Part shown: piece after piece, positions 52,333 to 60,925 of the stretch
Layout: each line of letters begins with the position of its first letter
Position numbering within the stretch: the stretch's first letter is position 1
Origin: Novosphingobium sp. 18050
GTDB taxonomy: Bacteria > Pseudomonadota > Alphaproteobacteria > Sphingomonadales > Sphingomonadaceae
DNA length: 64,000 nt
NCBI RefSeq assembly: GCF_902706195.1
Contig: NZ_CACSJO010000002.1
Location: 186,001 to 250,000, forward strand
Reading direction: 5' to 3'
Made by a program: the position numbers and the translations under genes
Notes under the pieces: model-generated
The model's input: only the letters and a program-made list of their open reading frames with translations
Told to the model about the DNA's origin: nothing
Databases searched by the model: none

Positions 52333-52536
52333 TTAGCCACTGAGGGCATGTTCCTCTGCGGTTACGGCTTGGCCTCTTTCCGGGCTGTCGTACCATGCGC
52401 GCGAAATCCAGATCGCGGACATGGCCAGAATGGCAAGGATAAGGCTGGCGATCAGCACATAACGGACGATGTTGGGCGTGCTTCCCCCGCGTGCCTCGTC
52501 GTCATCGAGGTGAACCTCGTCTCCGACACGTTGCAT
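52333..52536 (-). CDS. small single-pass membrane protein, paralogue A
   Basis: A 67-residue protein. An acidic N-terminus (VHLDDDEAR) is followed by TPNIVRYVLIASLILAILAMSAIWI, one membrane helix, and a polar tail. It is clearly homologous to the 71-residue protein encoded 0.6 kb upstream on the same strand, which shares the acidic N-terminus, T-P-x-V-R-Y-V-L and the S-x-I-W ending of the helix. Function unknown. Confidence 0.7.
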   Translation of the reverse strand: MQRVGDEVHLDDDEARGGSTPNIVRYVLIASLILAILAMSAIWISRAWYDSPERGQAVTAEEHALSG

Positions 52537-52648
52537 TACGGCTCTCCCATCGGGCCGATGGCGGTCTTGGTGGCCGCACTTAATTCGGACCGTGCTGCTT
52601 AACGCGGAACGGTGCGCAAAAGTTCCCGGGTTGCGGGCAGGGAAGTTG

Positions 52649-53098
52649 TCAGGCGGCGGGCCGGGCAGGCAGGCGCTTGAGCATGTCGATCGTGCGTTCA
52701 TCGCGCCGGCCGTCGCAGAAGGCATCAAGGGCATGGCCGAAGCGGCCGGCCTCGCTGCTGAGCGCCGGCGTGGCGAGTTCGAACAGCGTCATCGAACTGC
52801 AGAATTTCACGGCGTCCACTGGGCCCAGGATGGCGACAGCGCTGCGGCGCCCGGCCCAGCTGAGCATAAGCTCCGTCACTTTCGCAAGCCGCGATCCCAG
52901 AACCGGATGAGCAAGATAGCGCCGCGCCTCGCCAAGATCTTCCACACCGTAACGCCGGGCCATTGCGCTGGCGCCGAGACCGGCGATCTGGGGGAAGACG
53001 AACCACATCCAGTGACTGCGCTTCTCACCGTCAACGAGTTCGGCGCAGACCTGCGCGAACACGTCGCGCTGAGCAGCGATGAAGCGGTCGAGATCCAT
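52649..53098 (-). CDS. DUF1810 family protein
   Basis: A 149-residue soluble protein. LDRFIAAQRDVFAQVCAELVDG, SHWMWFVFPQI, YGVEDLGEARRYLAHPVLG and MTLFELA match DUF1810, a small helical family of unknown biochemical role. It lies between two genes for paralogous small membrane proteins, all on the minus strand. Confidence 0.88.
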   Translation of the reverse strand: MDLDRFIAAQRDVFAQVCAELVDGEKRSHWMWFVFPQIAGLGASAMARRYGVEDLGEARRYLAHPVLGSRLAKVTELMLSWAGRRSAVAILGPVDAVKFCSSMTLFELATPALSSEAGRFGHALDAFCDGRRDERTIDMLKRLPARPAA

Positions 53099-53128
53099 CA
53101 GGGAGATCCCTGTTCGCTCAGGTACTGG

Positions 53129-53344
53129 TTACGGCATCTTGCCGCCATCTTCTGCAACTGCCTTGGCGGTGTCGGCAGTGCCGCCGGTTTCGGGGGTGGA
53201 GAGGGAGCCGGTCAGCCAGATCACCGAAAGCGCGATGATCGCAAGGGCAAGGCTGATCATCAGTACGTAGCGGACAACGCCCGGCGTCTCGGCGCTACGG
53301 GCGTCTTCCTCGTCGATATGGACTTCCTGCGTGCGGGTTTCCAT
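53129..53344 (-). CDS. small single-pass membrane protein, paralogue B
   Basis: This 71-residue protein begins METRTQEVHIDEEDARS, then has TPGVVRYVLMISLALAIIALSVIWL as one membrane helix, then a Thr/Ala/Gly-rich tail. It is homologous to the 67-residue protein downstream. The conserved core V-H-[LI]-D-[DE]-[DE] and V-R-Y-V-L argues for selection on both. It precedes the DUF1810 gene by 30 bases, so it is probably co-transcribed. Function unknown. Confidence 0.7.
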   Translation of the reverse strand: METRTQEVHIDEEDARSAETPGVVRYVLMISLALAIIALSVIWLTGSLSTPETGGTADTAKAVAEDGGKMP

Positions 53345-53401
53345 GGCCTGTCTCCGATTGTGGAGGGCCTGCGGCGGCCCCTTTGTACAGAACAACAGGC
53401 C

Positions 53402-53503
53402 GGGGCGGGCAGCGTTCCGCCACCCGCCCCGTATAAGTATGCGTTGGTCGCGCACCGGGCATCTTCCAAGTCGATCGCCTGGAAGCGACGACTTGGAAGA
53501 TGC
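53402..53503 (-). terminator. two hairpins downstream of dapD
   Basis: A perfect 15-bp stem pairs 53459-53473 with 53489-53503 around a 15-base loop, starting 7 bases after the dapD stop. A second stem pairs GGGGCGGG (53402-53409) with CCCGCCCC (53423-53430). No T-run follows. They probably separate dapD from the leftward small-membrane-protein genes. Confidence 0.7.
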
Positions 53504-53510
53504 GGCGGAA

Positions 53511-54347
53511 TTAGTCGCGCAGCAGTTCGTTGATGCCGGTCTTCGAGCGGGTCTGCGCGTCGACGGTCTTCACGATCACGGCGCAGTAGAGCGACGGGCC
53601 GGGGGTGCCGTCGGGCAGCGGCTTGCCGGGCATCGCGCCGGGGACGACCACCGAGAACGGCGGCACGCGGCCGATGTGGACTTCGCCGGTGGCGCGGTCG
53701 ACGATCTTGGTCGAGGCGCCGATGAACACGCCCATCGACAGCACTGCACCTTCACCCACGATCACGCCTTCGGCCACTTCCGAACGCGCGCCGATGAAGC
53801 AGTTGTCCTCGATCACGACCGGGCCGGCCTGCAGCGGCTCAAGCACGCCGCCGATGCCGGCGCCGCCCGAGATGTGAACGTTCTTGCCGATCTGCGCGCA
53901 GGAGCCGACGGTGGCCCAGGTGTCGATCATCGTGCCTTCGCCGATGTGTGCGCCCAGGTTCACGAAGCTGGGCATCAGCACCACGCCCTTGGCGATGTAG
54001 GCGCTGCGGCGCACCACGGCACCGGGCACGACGCGCACGCCGGCGGCCTTGAAGCGGGCTTCGTCCCAGCCGGCGAACTTGAGCGGCACCTTGTCGTAGG
54101 CGGGCGCACCGGCGGCGCCGTAATCCACCACGGCGTTGTCGGACAGGCGGAAGCTGAGGAGCACGGCCTTCTTGAGCCACTGGTTGACCTTCCAGCCGCC
54201 CTGGCCGTCCGGCTCGGCAACGCGCGCCGCGCCCGAATCGAGCAGCTCCAGTGCCTCTTCGACGATCTTGCGCACATCGTCGCTGGCGGGGGTGACGGTG
54301 TCGCGCGCGTCAAACGCGGCTTCGATCTTGGCGGCGAGGTCGGACAT
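53511..54347 (-). CDS. dapD: tetrahydrodipicolinate N-succinyltransferase DapD
   Basis: A 278-residue left-handed beta-helix acyltransferase. Hexapeptide repeats run from [19 protein letters not shown] through [23 protein letters not shown] to [26 protein letters not shown], the DapD pattern. It succinylates tetrahydrodipicolinate in lysine and diaminopimelate synthesis. The ATG at 54347 has GGAG upstream; the 8-residue longer form is unlikely. Confidence 0.95.
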   Translation of the reverse strand: MSDLAAKIEAAFDARDTVTPASDDVRKIVEEALELLDSGAARVAEPDGQGGWKVNQWLKKAVLLSFRLSDNAVVDYGAAGAPAYDKVPLKFAGWDEARFKAAGVRVVPGAVVRRSAYIAKGVVLMPSFVNLGAHIGEGTMIDTWATVGSCAQIGKNVHISGGAGIGGVLEPLQAGPVVIEDNCFIGARSEVAEGVIVGEGAVLSMGVFIGASTKIVDRATGEVHIGRVPPFSVVVPGAMPGKPLPDGTPGPSLYCAVIVKTVDAQTRSKTGINELLRD

Positions 54348-54462
54348 GAGAAGGTCTCCGAAAAGGGGCAAGTTTGCTTGGGGTGGCGCCTATCGCGCAA
54401 AGATGCGCAGGACAAGGCCGTGAAAAAGGGGGCGGCCTGCCTACAGGCGCCCGTACTCCAAC

Positions 54463-55128
54463 TCAGTCGCCGGGCTGCATCAGTTCGCGCACGAAGCCGA
54501 TCAGGCCGGTCTGGCGAGCGCGGCGCAGGCGTTCGGCGGCGAGGATCTTCTTCACCTGCTCGAAGCAGCTGCCGATGTCATCATTGACCACCACGTAGTC
54601 GTAGCCGTCCCAGTGGCTGATTTCGGAGCGCGCGCGCTCCATCCGGCCATGGATGACTTCGGCGCTGTCGGTGCCGCGCCCGGTCAGGCGGCGGCGCAGT
54701 TCCTCGATGCTGGGGGGCAGCAGGAACACACGGACCACGTCGCGCTCCAGCTTCTGGTAGAGCTGCTGGGTGCCCTGCCAGTCGATGTCGAACAGATAGT
54801 CCTGCCCGTCCTTGAGGCCGGCCTTCACCTGCGCCTTGGGGGTGGCGTAGCTATGGCCGAACACGGTCGCCCATTCCAGGAAGTCGCCGTCTTCGGCCAT
54901 GCGGTCGAACTGTTCGCGGGTGACGAAGTGGTAGTCCTTGCCGTCGACCTCGCCGGGGCGCGGCGGGCGGGTGGTGCAGGACACCGAGTTGCAGATGTGC
55001 GGATCGTGTTCGAGCAACATGCGCGAGATCGTCGTCTTGCCCGCGCCCGATGGCGAGGACATGATGAACATCAGGCCGCGCCGTGACAGCGTGCCGGTGG
55101 AAGCCGGGGAGGGATCGGTCTGGACCAT
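54463..55128 (-). CDS. gmk: guanylate kinase
   Basis: A 221-residue P-loop kinase. It has MSSPSGAGKTTISRMLL (P-loop), SVSCTTRPPRPGEVDG (GMP-binding), FLEWATVFGHSYATP and VFLLPPSIEELRRRL. It phosphorylates GMP to GDP. The N-terminus has about 15 extra residues before the P-loop strand, common in this order. A GCCTG/CAGGC hairpin follows the stop. Confidence 0.95.
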   Translation of the reverse strand: MVQTDPSPASTGTLSRRGLMFIMSSPSGAGKTTISRMLLEHDPHICNSVSCTTRPPRPGEVDGKDYHFVTREQFDRMAEDGDFLEWATVFGHSYATPKAQVKAGLKDGQDYLFDIDWQGTQQLYQKLERDVVRVFLLPPSIEELRRRLTGRGTDSAEVIHGRMERARSEISHWDGYDYVVVNDDIGSCFEQVKKILAAERLRRARQTGLIGFVRELMQPGD

Positions 55129-55215
55129 GGTCCCCGATGGCGGGGGAAAGCGCGCAAATCAAGGTGGCTTGCGGCCGGTTCGGGGAAAATTCCGGCTGTA
55201 GCGGATGCGGTCCGC

Positions 55216-55650
55216 CTAGTCCTCGGCGCCGTCCTGCGCCATTTCGCGGAGGTCGGCGGCGCCTTCCCAGCGGGCCTGCCGGGCACGGCTGCGGTCATAG
55301 AGCGTCTTGGCGACCAGCGCTCCGCCCACCACGATCGCGCCGGGGATCGAGCTTAGCGCGACGCGGGCAAGGGCGCCGTGCAGCAGGGTTTCGCCCACCG
55401 TCCGTCCTCTGAGGATCGACTTGGCCTTGCGCGAGGAATAGCTGCCGCCCAGCACGCCCCGCTCCATCGCGCGGCGAGCCAGCGTGGTGCCGGTGCGCAG
55501 AACGATGTCGGCGATTACCAGGTTCGTGGCGGGGTTGGGGCTGGGCCCATGCAGTTCGCCGCCGTTGTCGGCCAGCTTGCGGAGGCTTGCGGGCCGGTTG
55601 GCCACCGCCTTGGCGGCTTTCTGTGCCTGCTCTTTGAGTTTGGTAGCCAT
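55216..55650 (-). CDS. conserved protein with hydrophobic C-terminal segment
   Basis: 144 residues. The N-terminal third is basic and helical ([17 protein letters not shown]), then [18 protein letters not shown] and a hydrophobic segment [21 protein letters not shown] near the C-terminus that may cross or touch the membrane. I do not recognise the family. It sits downstream of sspB on the same strand, 31 bases from its stop. The ATG at 55650 is the first plausible start. Confidence 0.7.
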   Translation of the reverse strand: MATKLKEQAQKAAKAVANRPASLRKLADNGGELHGPSPNPATNLVIADIVLRTGTTLARRAMERGVLGGSYSSRKAKSILRGRTVGETLLHGALARVALSSIPGAIVVGGALVAKTLYDRSRARQARWEGAADLREMAQDGAED

Positions 55651-55681
55651 CGCCCTGGTAATCCTCGGGCGGAAAGCCCGC

Positions 55682-56188
55682 CTACTTCTTTTTGCCGAAA
55701 TCGACCGAGACGACGTTGGAGCCGTCTTCGCTGGGAATAATGCGCGAAGCGACGTCGCGTTCCGATTCGTCGTTGCCGGCGGTGGCGGACATGTCATCGT
55801 CCTGCTCGTCGTCGTCCATCGCCTGGAACTGAAGGCCGAAATCTACAGCCGGATCGACGAAGGCGGTGATCGCGGAGAACGGAATGTCCAGCTTCGCAGG
55901 CATCTGGTTGAAGCTGAGGCTGACCGTGAAACCCCGGTCGGAAACGCCCAAGTCCCAGAACTTGTTCTGCATTACGATCGTCATCTCGTCCGGGAAGCGG
56001 GCCCGCAGGTCCGCCGGAATGCTCACACCCGGAGCCCCGGTCTTGAAGGTAATGTAGAAGTGATGGCTGCCCGGAAGGACGCCGCCGGCGGCCTCTACCT
56101 GGCCCAGCACACGTCCAACGACGGCGCGAAGGGCCTCCTGCACGATTTCATCGTAAGGGATCATGCTGTCTGGCGGGGTATCGTTCAT
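55682..56188 (-). CDS. sspB: SspB-family ClpXP adaptor (alpha-proteobacterial type)
   Basis: 168 residues. [37 protein letters not shown] and FSVSLSFNQ-type strands form the SspB substrate-binding domain. A long acidic linker then ends in [10 protein letters not shown], the ClpX-binding tail. It delivers ssrA-tagged and other proteins to ClpXP. It is divergent from hisB. Confidence 0.92.
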   Translation of the reverse strand: MNDTPPDSMIPYDEIVQEALRAVVGRVLGQVEAAGGVLPGSHHFYITFKTGAPGVSIPADLRARFPDEMTIVMQNKFWDLGVSDRGFTVSLSFNQMPAKLDIPFSAITAFVDPAVDFGLQFQAMDDDEQDDDMSATAGNDESERDVASRIIPSEDGSNVVSVDFGKKK

Positions 56189-56350
56189 CGCGCCACTACC
56201 TGCGCATCGTTCATCGGGTGGTCAACCCGTTACGTACGCGAAATTACGCCTCCCCGATCGTTTATCCAAGGAAAAACCATCGAGGGGGCAGGTCCGGGCG
56301 CGATGGATGACCGGATTGATTCTGGCACGTACGGGTATATAGGCGCAGCC
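56189..56350. promoter_or_regulatory. divergent sspB/hisB promoter region
   Basis: These 162 bases carry the promoters of sspB (leftward) and the his cluster (rightward). There is no leader-peptide run of His codons, so classical his attenuation is not evident. No operator was recognised. Confidence 0.45.
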
Positions 56351-56953
56351 ATGCGCACAGCCTCGATCACCCGCAAAACGCACGAAACCGACATCTTCGT
56401 CGAAGTGAACCTCGACGGAACCGGCGCCTATCAGGTCTCGACCGGGATCGGTTTTCTCGACCACATGATCGAGCAGTTCAGCCGCCATTCGCTGATCGAC
56501 ATCACCTGCCGCATTAAGGGCGACCTCCACGTCGACCAGCACCACACGACCGAGGACAGCGCCATCGCCATCGGCCAGGCAATCACCCAGGCAATGGGCG
56601 ACAAGGCCGGCATCGGCCGATACGGCGACGTTCACTCGCCCATGGATGAGGCGCTGGCGCGTGTGTCGCTCGACATTTCGGGCCGCCCCTATCTGGTGTG
56701 GAAGGCCGGCTTCACGCAGGACAAGCTGGGCGAGTTCGACACCGAAATGGTCGAGCACTGGTTCCACTCGATCGCGCAGGCAGTGGGCATCACCCTGCAT
56801 ATCGAGCTGCTTTACGGCACCAACAACCACCATATCTGCGAAGGCATCTTCAAGGGTTTCGCGCGCGCCATGCGTGCCGCGGTGGAACTCGATCCGCGCA
56901 AGGGCGGGGCGATCCCCTCGACCAAGGGCATTCTGGGACAGGCGACACTCTGA
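56351..56953 (+). CDS. hisB: imidazoleglycerol-phosphate dehydratase HisB
   Basis: A 200-residue monofunctional IGPD. It has [18 protein letters not shown] at the start, [13 protein letters not shown], the metal-binding [12 protein letters not shown] and [20 protein letters not shown]. It carries out the dehydration step of histidine synthesis. The ATG at 56351 gives the normal N-terminus; the frame is open further upstream. It overlaps the next gene by one base (TGATG). Confidence 0.95.
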   Translation: MRTASITRKTHETDIFVEVNLDGTGAYQVSTGIGFLDHMIEQFSRHSLIDITCRIKGDLHVDQHHTTEDSAIAIGQAITQAMGDKAGIGRYGDVHSPMDEALARVSLDISGRPYLVWKAGFTQDKLGEFDTEMVEHWFHSIAQAVGITLHIELLYGTNNHHICEGIFKGFARAMRAAVELDPRKGGAIPSTKGILGQATL

Positions 56954-57246
56954 TGGCCAGCTTCATTATCTCGCTCACCTACACCGCCTCGATCGACAAG
57001 GTGGACGCGCTGCTTGACGACCATGTCGCCTGGCTCAGGGCGAACCACGCAGCGGGGCATCTGCTCGGCTGGGGCCGCAAGGTCCCGCGTGACGGCGGCA
57101 TTCTGCTGGCGAAGGGCGAGAGCCGCGATGCGGTCGCCGCACTAGCCGCGCAGGACCCGTTCGTCGTGGGCGGCGTCGCCGAGATCGACGTGATCGAATG
57201 GGCGCATGGCTTCCTCGACGACAGCATCGCAGGCCTGGCTGGATGA
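56953..57246 (+). CDS. YCII-related domain protein
   Basis: A 97-residue ferredoxin-like protein of the YCII superfamily. It has FIISLTYTASIDKVDALLDDHVAWL, LGWGRKVPRDGGILLAKG and DPFVVGGVAEIDVIEW. YCII proteins are small, dimeric and mostly uncharacterised, with a conserved His (H24 region) in the first helix. It lies between hisB and hisH with overlapping codons on both sides, so it is translated with them; a role in histidine synthesis is not established. Confidence 0.85.
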   Translation: MASFIISLTYTASIDKVDALLDDHVAWLRANHAAGHLLGWGRKVPRDGGILLAKGESRDAVAALAAQDPFVVGGVAEIDVIEWAHGFLDDSIAGLAG

Positions 57247-57866
57247 CGCTGGCGCTGATCGACTACGGCGCGGGCAACCTCCACTCGGTCGCCAATGCGC
57301 TGCGGGCGGCGGGCGCCGAAGACGTGGCAATCACCGCCGATCCATCCGTGGTGCGCGCGGCGGACCGTATCGTCCTGCCGGGCGTGGGCTCGTTCAAGGC
57401 CTGCGCGGCGGGCCTCTGGGGCATCTCCGGCATGGTCGAGGCGATGACCGAGCGGGTGCAGGTGGGCGGTGCGCCGTTCCTGGGCATTTGCGTCGGCATG
57501 CAGCTTCTCGCCACGCGGGGGCTTGAACACGGCGTTACCGAGGGCCTCGGCTGGATCGACGGGCAGGTCCAGAAGATCGAGCGCACCGATCCCCGGATCA
57601 AGATCCCGCACATGGGCTGGAACGACGTGGGGCTGGGCCGCCACGATCCGGCCAGCGGCCTGATCGAGCCGGGCGAAGCCTACTTCCTGCACTCCTACCA
57701 CTTCGCGCCGGAGGACGGTTCGAACGTGGCGGCGATGACAGACCATGGCGGCGGCCTTGTTGCCGCAGTGGCCAAGGACAACGTCGTAGGCGTGCAGTTC
57801 CACCCGGAAAAGAGCCAGGGCTACGGCCTCTCGCTGCTCGCGCGGTTCCTGGAGTGGAAGCCGTGA
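57243..57866 (+). CDS. hisH: imidazole glycerol phosphate synthase glutaminase subunit HisH
   Basis: A 207-residue class I glutamine amidotransferase. It has LALIDYGAGNLHSVANAL, PGVGSFKAC, FLGICVGMQLL (nucleophile Cys) and VVGVQFHPEKSQ (His and Glu of the triad). It supplies ammonia to HisF. The ATG overlaps the YCII gene stop (ATGA). Confidence 0.95.
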   Translation: MTLALIDYGAGNLHSVANALRAAGAEDVAITADPSVVRAADRIVLPGVGSFKACAAGLWGISGMVEAMTERVQVGGAPFLGICVGMQLLATRGLEHGVTEGLGWIDGQVQKIERTDPRIKIPHMGWNDVGLGRHDPASGLIEPGEAYFLHSYHFAPEDGSNVAAMTDHGGGLVAAVAKDNVVGVQFHPEKSQGYGLSLLARFLEWKP

Positions 57867-57912
57867 AGTCCGCTGCCCAGGGCCGCCCTCGGAACCTCAG
57901 GAACTTGCCACT

Positions 57913-58644
57913 ATGATCGTATTTCCCGCCATCGACCTCAAGCAGGGTCAGGTCGTGCGTCTGGCCGAAGGTGATATGGCCCGTGCCACCGTCTATGGTG
58001 ACGATCCGGCAGCCCAGGCGATGCTTTTTGCCGAAGCCGGTTCGCAGTTCCTCCACGTTGTCGATCTAGACGGCTCGTTCGCGGGCCGGGCGGAGAACCG
58101 CGAGGCGGTCGAGGCAATTATCGAGGCGTTCCCGGGTCACGTCCAGCTGGGGGGCGGCATCCGCACCGCCGAGGCGGTCGCGGGCTGGTTCGACCTTGGC
58201 GTCAGCCGCGTGGTCATGGGCACCGCCGCGCTGAAGGACCCGCAGTTCGTCAAGGACATGGCGAAGGAATTCCCGGGCGGTATCGTCGTCGCCGTGGACG
58301 CGCGTGACGGCATGGTCGCGACTGAGGGCTGGGCCGAAGTGTCCGACGTTTCGATCGTCGACATGGCCCGCCGTTTCGAGGATGCCGGCGTCGCCAGCCT
58401 GCTGTTCACCGACATCGGCCGCGACGGCCTGCTCAAGGGTGTGAACATCGATGCCACCGTCGATCTTGCCCGTCGTACCGACCTGCCGGTGATCGCCAGC
58501 GGCGGTGTGAAGGGCCTCGACGATATCCGCCTGCTTGCGCTTCATGCCAAGGACGGCATCGAGGGCGTCATCACCGGCCGCGCGCTGTACGATGGGCGCC
58601 TCGACCTTGCCGCCGCGATCCAGATGGCCGAGCGCGAGGGGTGA
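57913..58644 (+). CDS. hisA: phosphoribosylformimino-AICAR-P isomerase HisA
   Basis: A 243-residue TIM barrel with IVFPAIDLKQGQVVRLAEG (catalytic Asp), LHVVDLDGSFAGR, LGGGIRT and ASGGVKGLDDI. It isomerises ProFAR to PRFAR. AGGAA lies 10 bases before the ATG. Its stop overlaps the next small gene (GTGA). Confidence 0.95.
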   Translation: MIVFPAIDLKQGQVVRLAEGDMARATVYGDDPAAQAMLFAEAGSQFLHVVDLDGSFAGRAENREAVEAIIEAFPGHVQLGGGIRTAEAVAGWFDLGVSRVVMGTAALKDPQFVKDMAKEFPGGIVVAVDARDGMVATEGWAEVSDVSIVDMARRFEDAGVASLLFTDIGRDGLLKGVNIDATVDLARRTDLPVIASGGVKGLDDIRLLALHAKDGIEGVITGRALYDGRLDLAAAIQMAEREG

Positions 58645-58886
58645 ACGACAACCGCCTGATCGCCGTACTGGCGCTGGTGATCTTCGTGCCGGGCGTCATC
58701 TGGGCATGGCGCGACTACCGCGAGGGCAGGGCGCGCCTGATGCTGTTCAGCCGCCGCCGTTCCACCGTGGAAACGCGCCGCGCCGACGATCCGCGCAAGT
58801 TCTGGACCTATACCGCCTTCAACGTCGCGATCTGCGCCGTAGTGGCGGTATTCGCGGTCCTGCTGTTCTTCAAGCCCGTGGAGTGA
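58641..58886 (+). CDS. small membrane protein in the his cluster
   Basis: 81 residues with two membrane helices ([18 protein letters not shown] and [21 protein letters not shown]) around a basic loop. The start is a GTG overlapping the hisA stop, so it is coupled to hisA, and hisF follows after four bases. Family not recognised. It has no evident link to histidine synthesis. Confidence 0.75.
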   Translation: MNDNRLIAVLALVIFVPGVIWAWRDYREGRARLMLFSRRRSTVETRRADDPRKFWTYTAFNVAICAVVAVFAVLLFFKPVE

Positions 58887-58890
58887 CGCA

Positions 58891-59652
58891 ATGACAGTTC
58901 GTATCCGTGTCATCCCCTGCCTCGACGTTCGCGATGGCCGCGTGGTCAAGGGCGTCAACTTCGTTGACCTCAAGGACGCCGGCGATCCGGTGGAACAGGC
59001 GCGCGCCTATGACGCTGCCGGAGCGGACGAACTGTGCTTCCTCGACATTTCGGCGAGCCATGAAGGACGCGGCACCCTGCTCGACGTGGTGCAGCGCACC
59101 GCCGAGGTCTGCTTCATGCCGCTGACCGTGGGCGGCGGTGTACGCACCGCCGAGGACGCGCGCGCCCTGCTGCTGGCGGGCGCGGACAAGGTGGCGGTGA
59201 ATTCCGCCGCCGTATCTCGCCCCGAGGTGGTGGCTGATATCGCCGAGAAGTTCGGCTCGCAGTGCATCGTCGCCTCGGTGGACGCGCGCCGCGTGGCTCC
59301 GGGGCGCTGGGAGATATTCACCCACGGCGGCCGCAAGGCGACCGGGATCGACGCGCTGGAACATGCGGTGAAGCTGGCCGGATACGGCGCGGGCGAACTG
59401 CTGGTCACCTCGATGGACGGCGACGGCACCCAGAACGGCTACGACCTCGCACTGACGCGTGCCATTGCCGATGCAGTGTCGGTGCCGGTGATCGCTTCGG
59501 GCGGCGTGGGCAATCTCGACCACCTCGTCGCAGGTGTGACTGAGGGCCATGCAAGCGCGGTGCTGGCCGCCTCGATCTTCCATTTCGGCAAACATTCGAT
59601 CGGCGAGGCCCATACGGCCCTGCGCGATGCAGGTCTTCCTGCGCGAGGATGA
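58891..59652 (+). CDS. hisF: imidazole glycerol phosphate synthase cyclase subunit HisF
   Basis: This 253-residue TIM barrel has [22 protein letters not shown] (catalytic Asp11 region), [26 protein letters not shown] and [15 protein letters not shown] (second Asp). It forms IGP and AICAR from PRFAR with HisH-derived ammonia. Confidence 0.96.
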   Translation: MTVRIRVIPCLDVRDGRVVKGVNFVDLKDAGDPVEQARAYDAAGADELCFLDISASHEGRGTLLDVVQRTAEVCFMPLTVGGGVRTAEDARALLLAGADKVAVNSAAVSRPEVVADIAEKFGSQCIVASVDARRVAPGRWEIFTHGGRKATGIDALEHAVKLAGYGAGELLVTSMDGDGTQNGYDLALTRAIADAVSVPVIASGGVGNLDHLVAGVTEGHASAVLAASIFHFGKHSIGEAHTALRDAGLPARG

Positions 59653-59783
59653 CGATAGCCTTAACGGGCCAATTTACCATTGTTGACTGGTTCTAATCGG
59701 GACATTCGTTCAACGGCACTTGCTGCCATGCGGTAATGGGCCGATGGGGCGGGCGGTCAAGTTCGACACGCAGGAACCTATCG

Positions 59784-59969
59784 GTGACAATCTTCAGATA
59801 CCTGCCAGCGCTCGTCCCGTTTTTAGCGGTGTCGAGTCCTGCCTATGCGGCGGGCGGGATTCCCTTGCCCGAGCCAAGCAGCATGTTCCTGCTGGCGATG
59901 GGCGTCGCGGGTGTCGCCATCGGCCGCAAACTGTCGTCCAAGCGCGGCGACGGTGAGGGCGAAGACTGA
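59784..59969 (+). CDS. minimal PEP-CTERM protein
   Basis: This 61-residue protein consists of a signal peptide (MTIFRYLPALVPFLAVSSPAYAA) and, after about five residues, a PEP-CTERM sorting signal: PLPEPSS, a membrane helix and a basic GRKLSSKR, then an acidic tail GDGEGED. PEP-CTERM signals are processed by exosortases. Almost nothing would remain outside the two signals. The GTG at 59784 has GGAA upstream; a longer reading from the ATG at 59736 gives a poor, non-hydrophobic start. It lies between hisF and hisE. Confidence 0.7.
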   Translation: MTIFRYLPALVPFLAVSSPAYAAGGIPLPEPSSMFLLAMGVAGVAIGRKLSSKRGDGEGED

Positions 59970-60029
59970 TCCTTCCGCTACGCTGACGGCTTGACCGCGC
60001 CCGCGCCGGGCCGCATTGGCAGGCGCATC

Positions 60030-60356
60030 ATGAGCAGTTCCGACACCCTCGCGCGCCTCGAAGCCACGATCGCCCAGCGCCTGAACGCCGATCCTGATTC
60101 GAGCTACGTAGCCCGCCTCAACGCCAAAGGCGTGGGCAAGATAGCCCAGAAGCTGGGCGAGGAAGCCACCGAAACGGTGATCGCCGCGCTGACGGAAAGC
60201 CGTCAGGCGCTGGTGGGCGAGGCGGCAGACCTGATCTTTCACCTCATGGTCCTGCTGGCCGCAAAAGACGTGCCGCTGGCTGAGGTCATGGCCGAGCTGG
60301 ACCGGCGCGAAGGTACGTCCGGCATCGCCGAGAAAGCCGCGCGGCCCAAGGACTGA
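60030..60356 (+). CDS. hisE: phosphoribosyl-ATP pyrophosphatase HisE
   Basis: A 108-residue all-helical protein of the MazG-like fold. It has LEATIAQRLNADPDSSYVARL, KIAQKLGEEATETVIAAL and GEAADLIFHLMVLLA with the metal-binding E-x-x-E and D. It hydrolyses PR-ATP in the second step of histidine synthesis. The ATG at 60030 gives the usual length. Confidence 0.93.
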   Translation: MSSSDTLARLEATIAQRLNADPDSSYVARLNAKGVGKIAQKLGEEATETVIAALTESRQALVGEAADLIFHLMVLLAAKDVPLAEVMAELDRREGTSGIAEKAARPKD

Positions 60357-60396
60357 AAGCTGCATCCACCCGGCCCTTAATCCACCGGAGAGACAT

Positions 60397-60774
60397 ATGC
60401 CCATCGACCCCCGCCTGCCCTACGATGCCAACAACATCTTCGCGAAGATCCTGCGCGACGAACTGCCGTGCTCGAAGGTCTACGAGGATGAGCATGCGCT
60501 GGCTTTCAACGACATCCGCCCGCAGGCGCCGGTCCACGTGCTAGTGATTCCCAAAGGCCCTTACGTGTCGTGGGACGATTTCACCGCCAAGGCCGAAGAT
60601 GCCGAGATCGCCGGGTTCATGCGCGCGGTGGGCAATGTCACGCGCCAGCTGGAACTCGACGGGCCGGGCTACCGCCTGATGGTCAACATGGGCCGCGCCG
60701 GGCATCAGGAAGTGCCGCACCTGCACGTCCACATCTTCGGCGGGCGCGACTTCTTCCAGATGATCGTGGACTGA
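60397..60774 (+). CDS. HIT family nucleotide-binding protein (HinT-like)
   Basis: A 125-residue histidine-triad protein. It has NNIFAKILRDELPCSKVYEDE, FNDIRPQAPVHVLVIPK and VPHLHVHIFGG (H-x-H-x-H). HinT proteins hydrolyse nucleoside phosphoramidates. GGAGAG precedes the ATG. It is likely at the end of the his transcript. Confidence 0.92.
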   Translation: MPIDPRLPYDANNIFAKILRDELPCSKVYEDEHALAFNDIRPQAPVHVLVIPKGPYVSWDDFTAKAEDAEIAGFMRAVGNVTRQLELDGPGYRLMVNMGRAGHQEVPHLHVHIFGGRDFFQMIVD

Positions 60775-60860
60775 GGGGGCGGCAGAACGGGCCGATGCCC
60801 ATTCTCAAACGAACTCCCAGTACCGCCGTCCACGAAAAATTTACCTGTCGCTTCAGCCTG

Positions 60861-60884
60861 CGAGGCCATGTTCTCATGGCTTCG
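60861..60884. terminator. 10-bp hairpin before the ybgC-tol genes
   Basis: CGAGGCCATG (60861-60870) pairs with CATGGCTTCG (60875-60884), with one G-T wobble and a 4-base TTCT loop. It stands between the HIT gene and ybgC and may end the his transcript or sit in the tol leader. Confidence 0.5.
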
Positions 60885-60925
60885 GGGTTGAAGTCGCCCC
60901 CGGCCCCGCTACACAACCCGCCGGC

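Noticed and set aside
56181..56217. An 11-base direct repeat (ATCGTTCATCG) at the sspB start.
   Set aside because: It is short, one copy is part of the start codon region, and there is no third copy or symmetry to suggest an operator.
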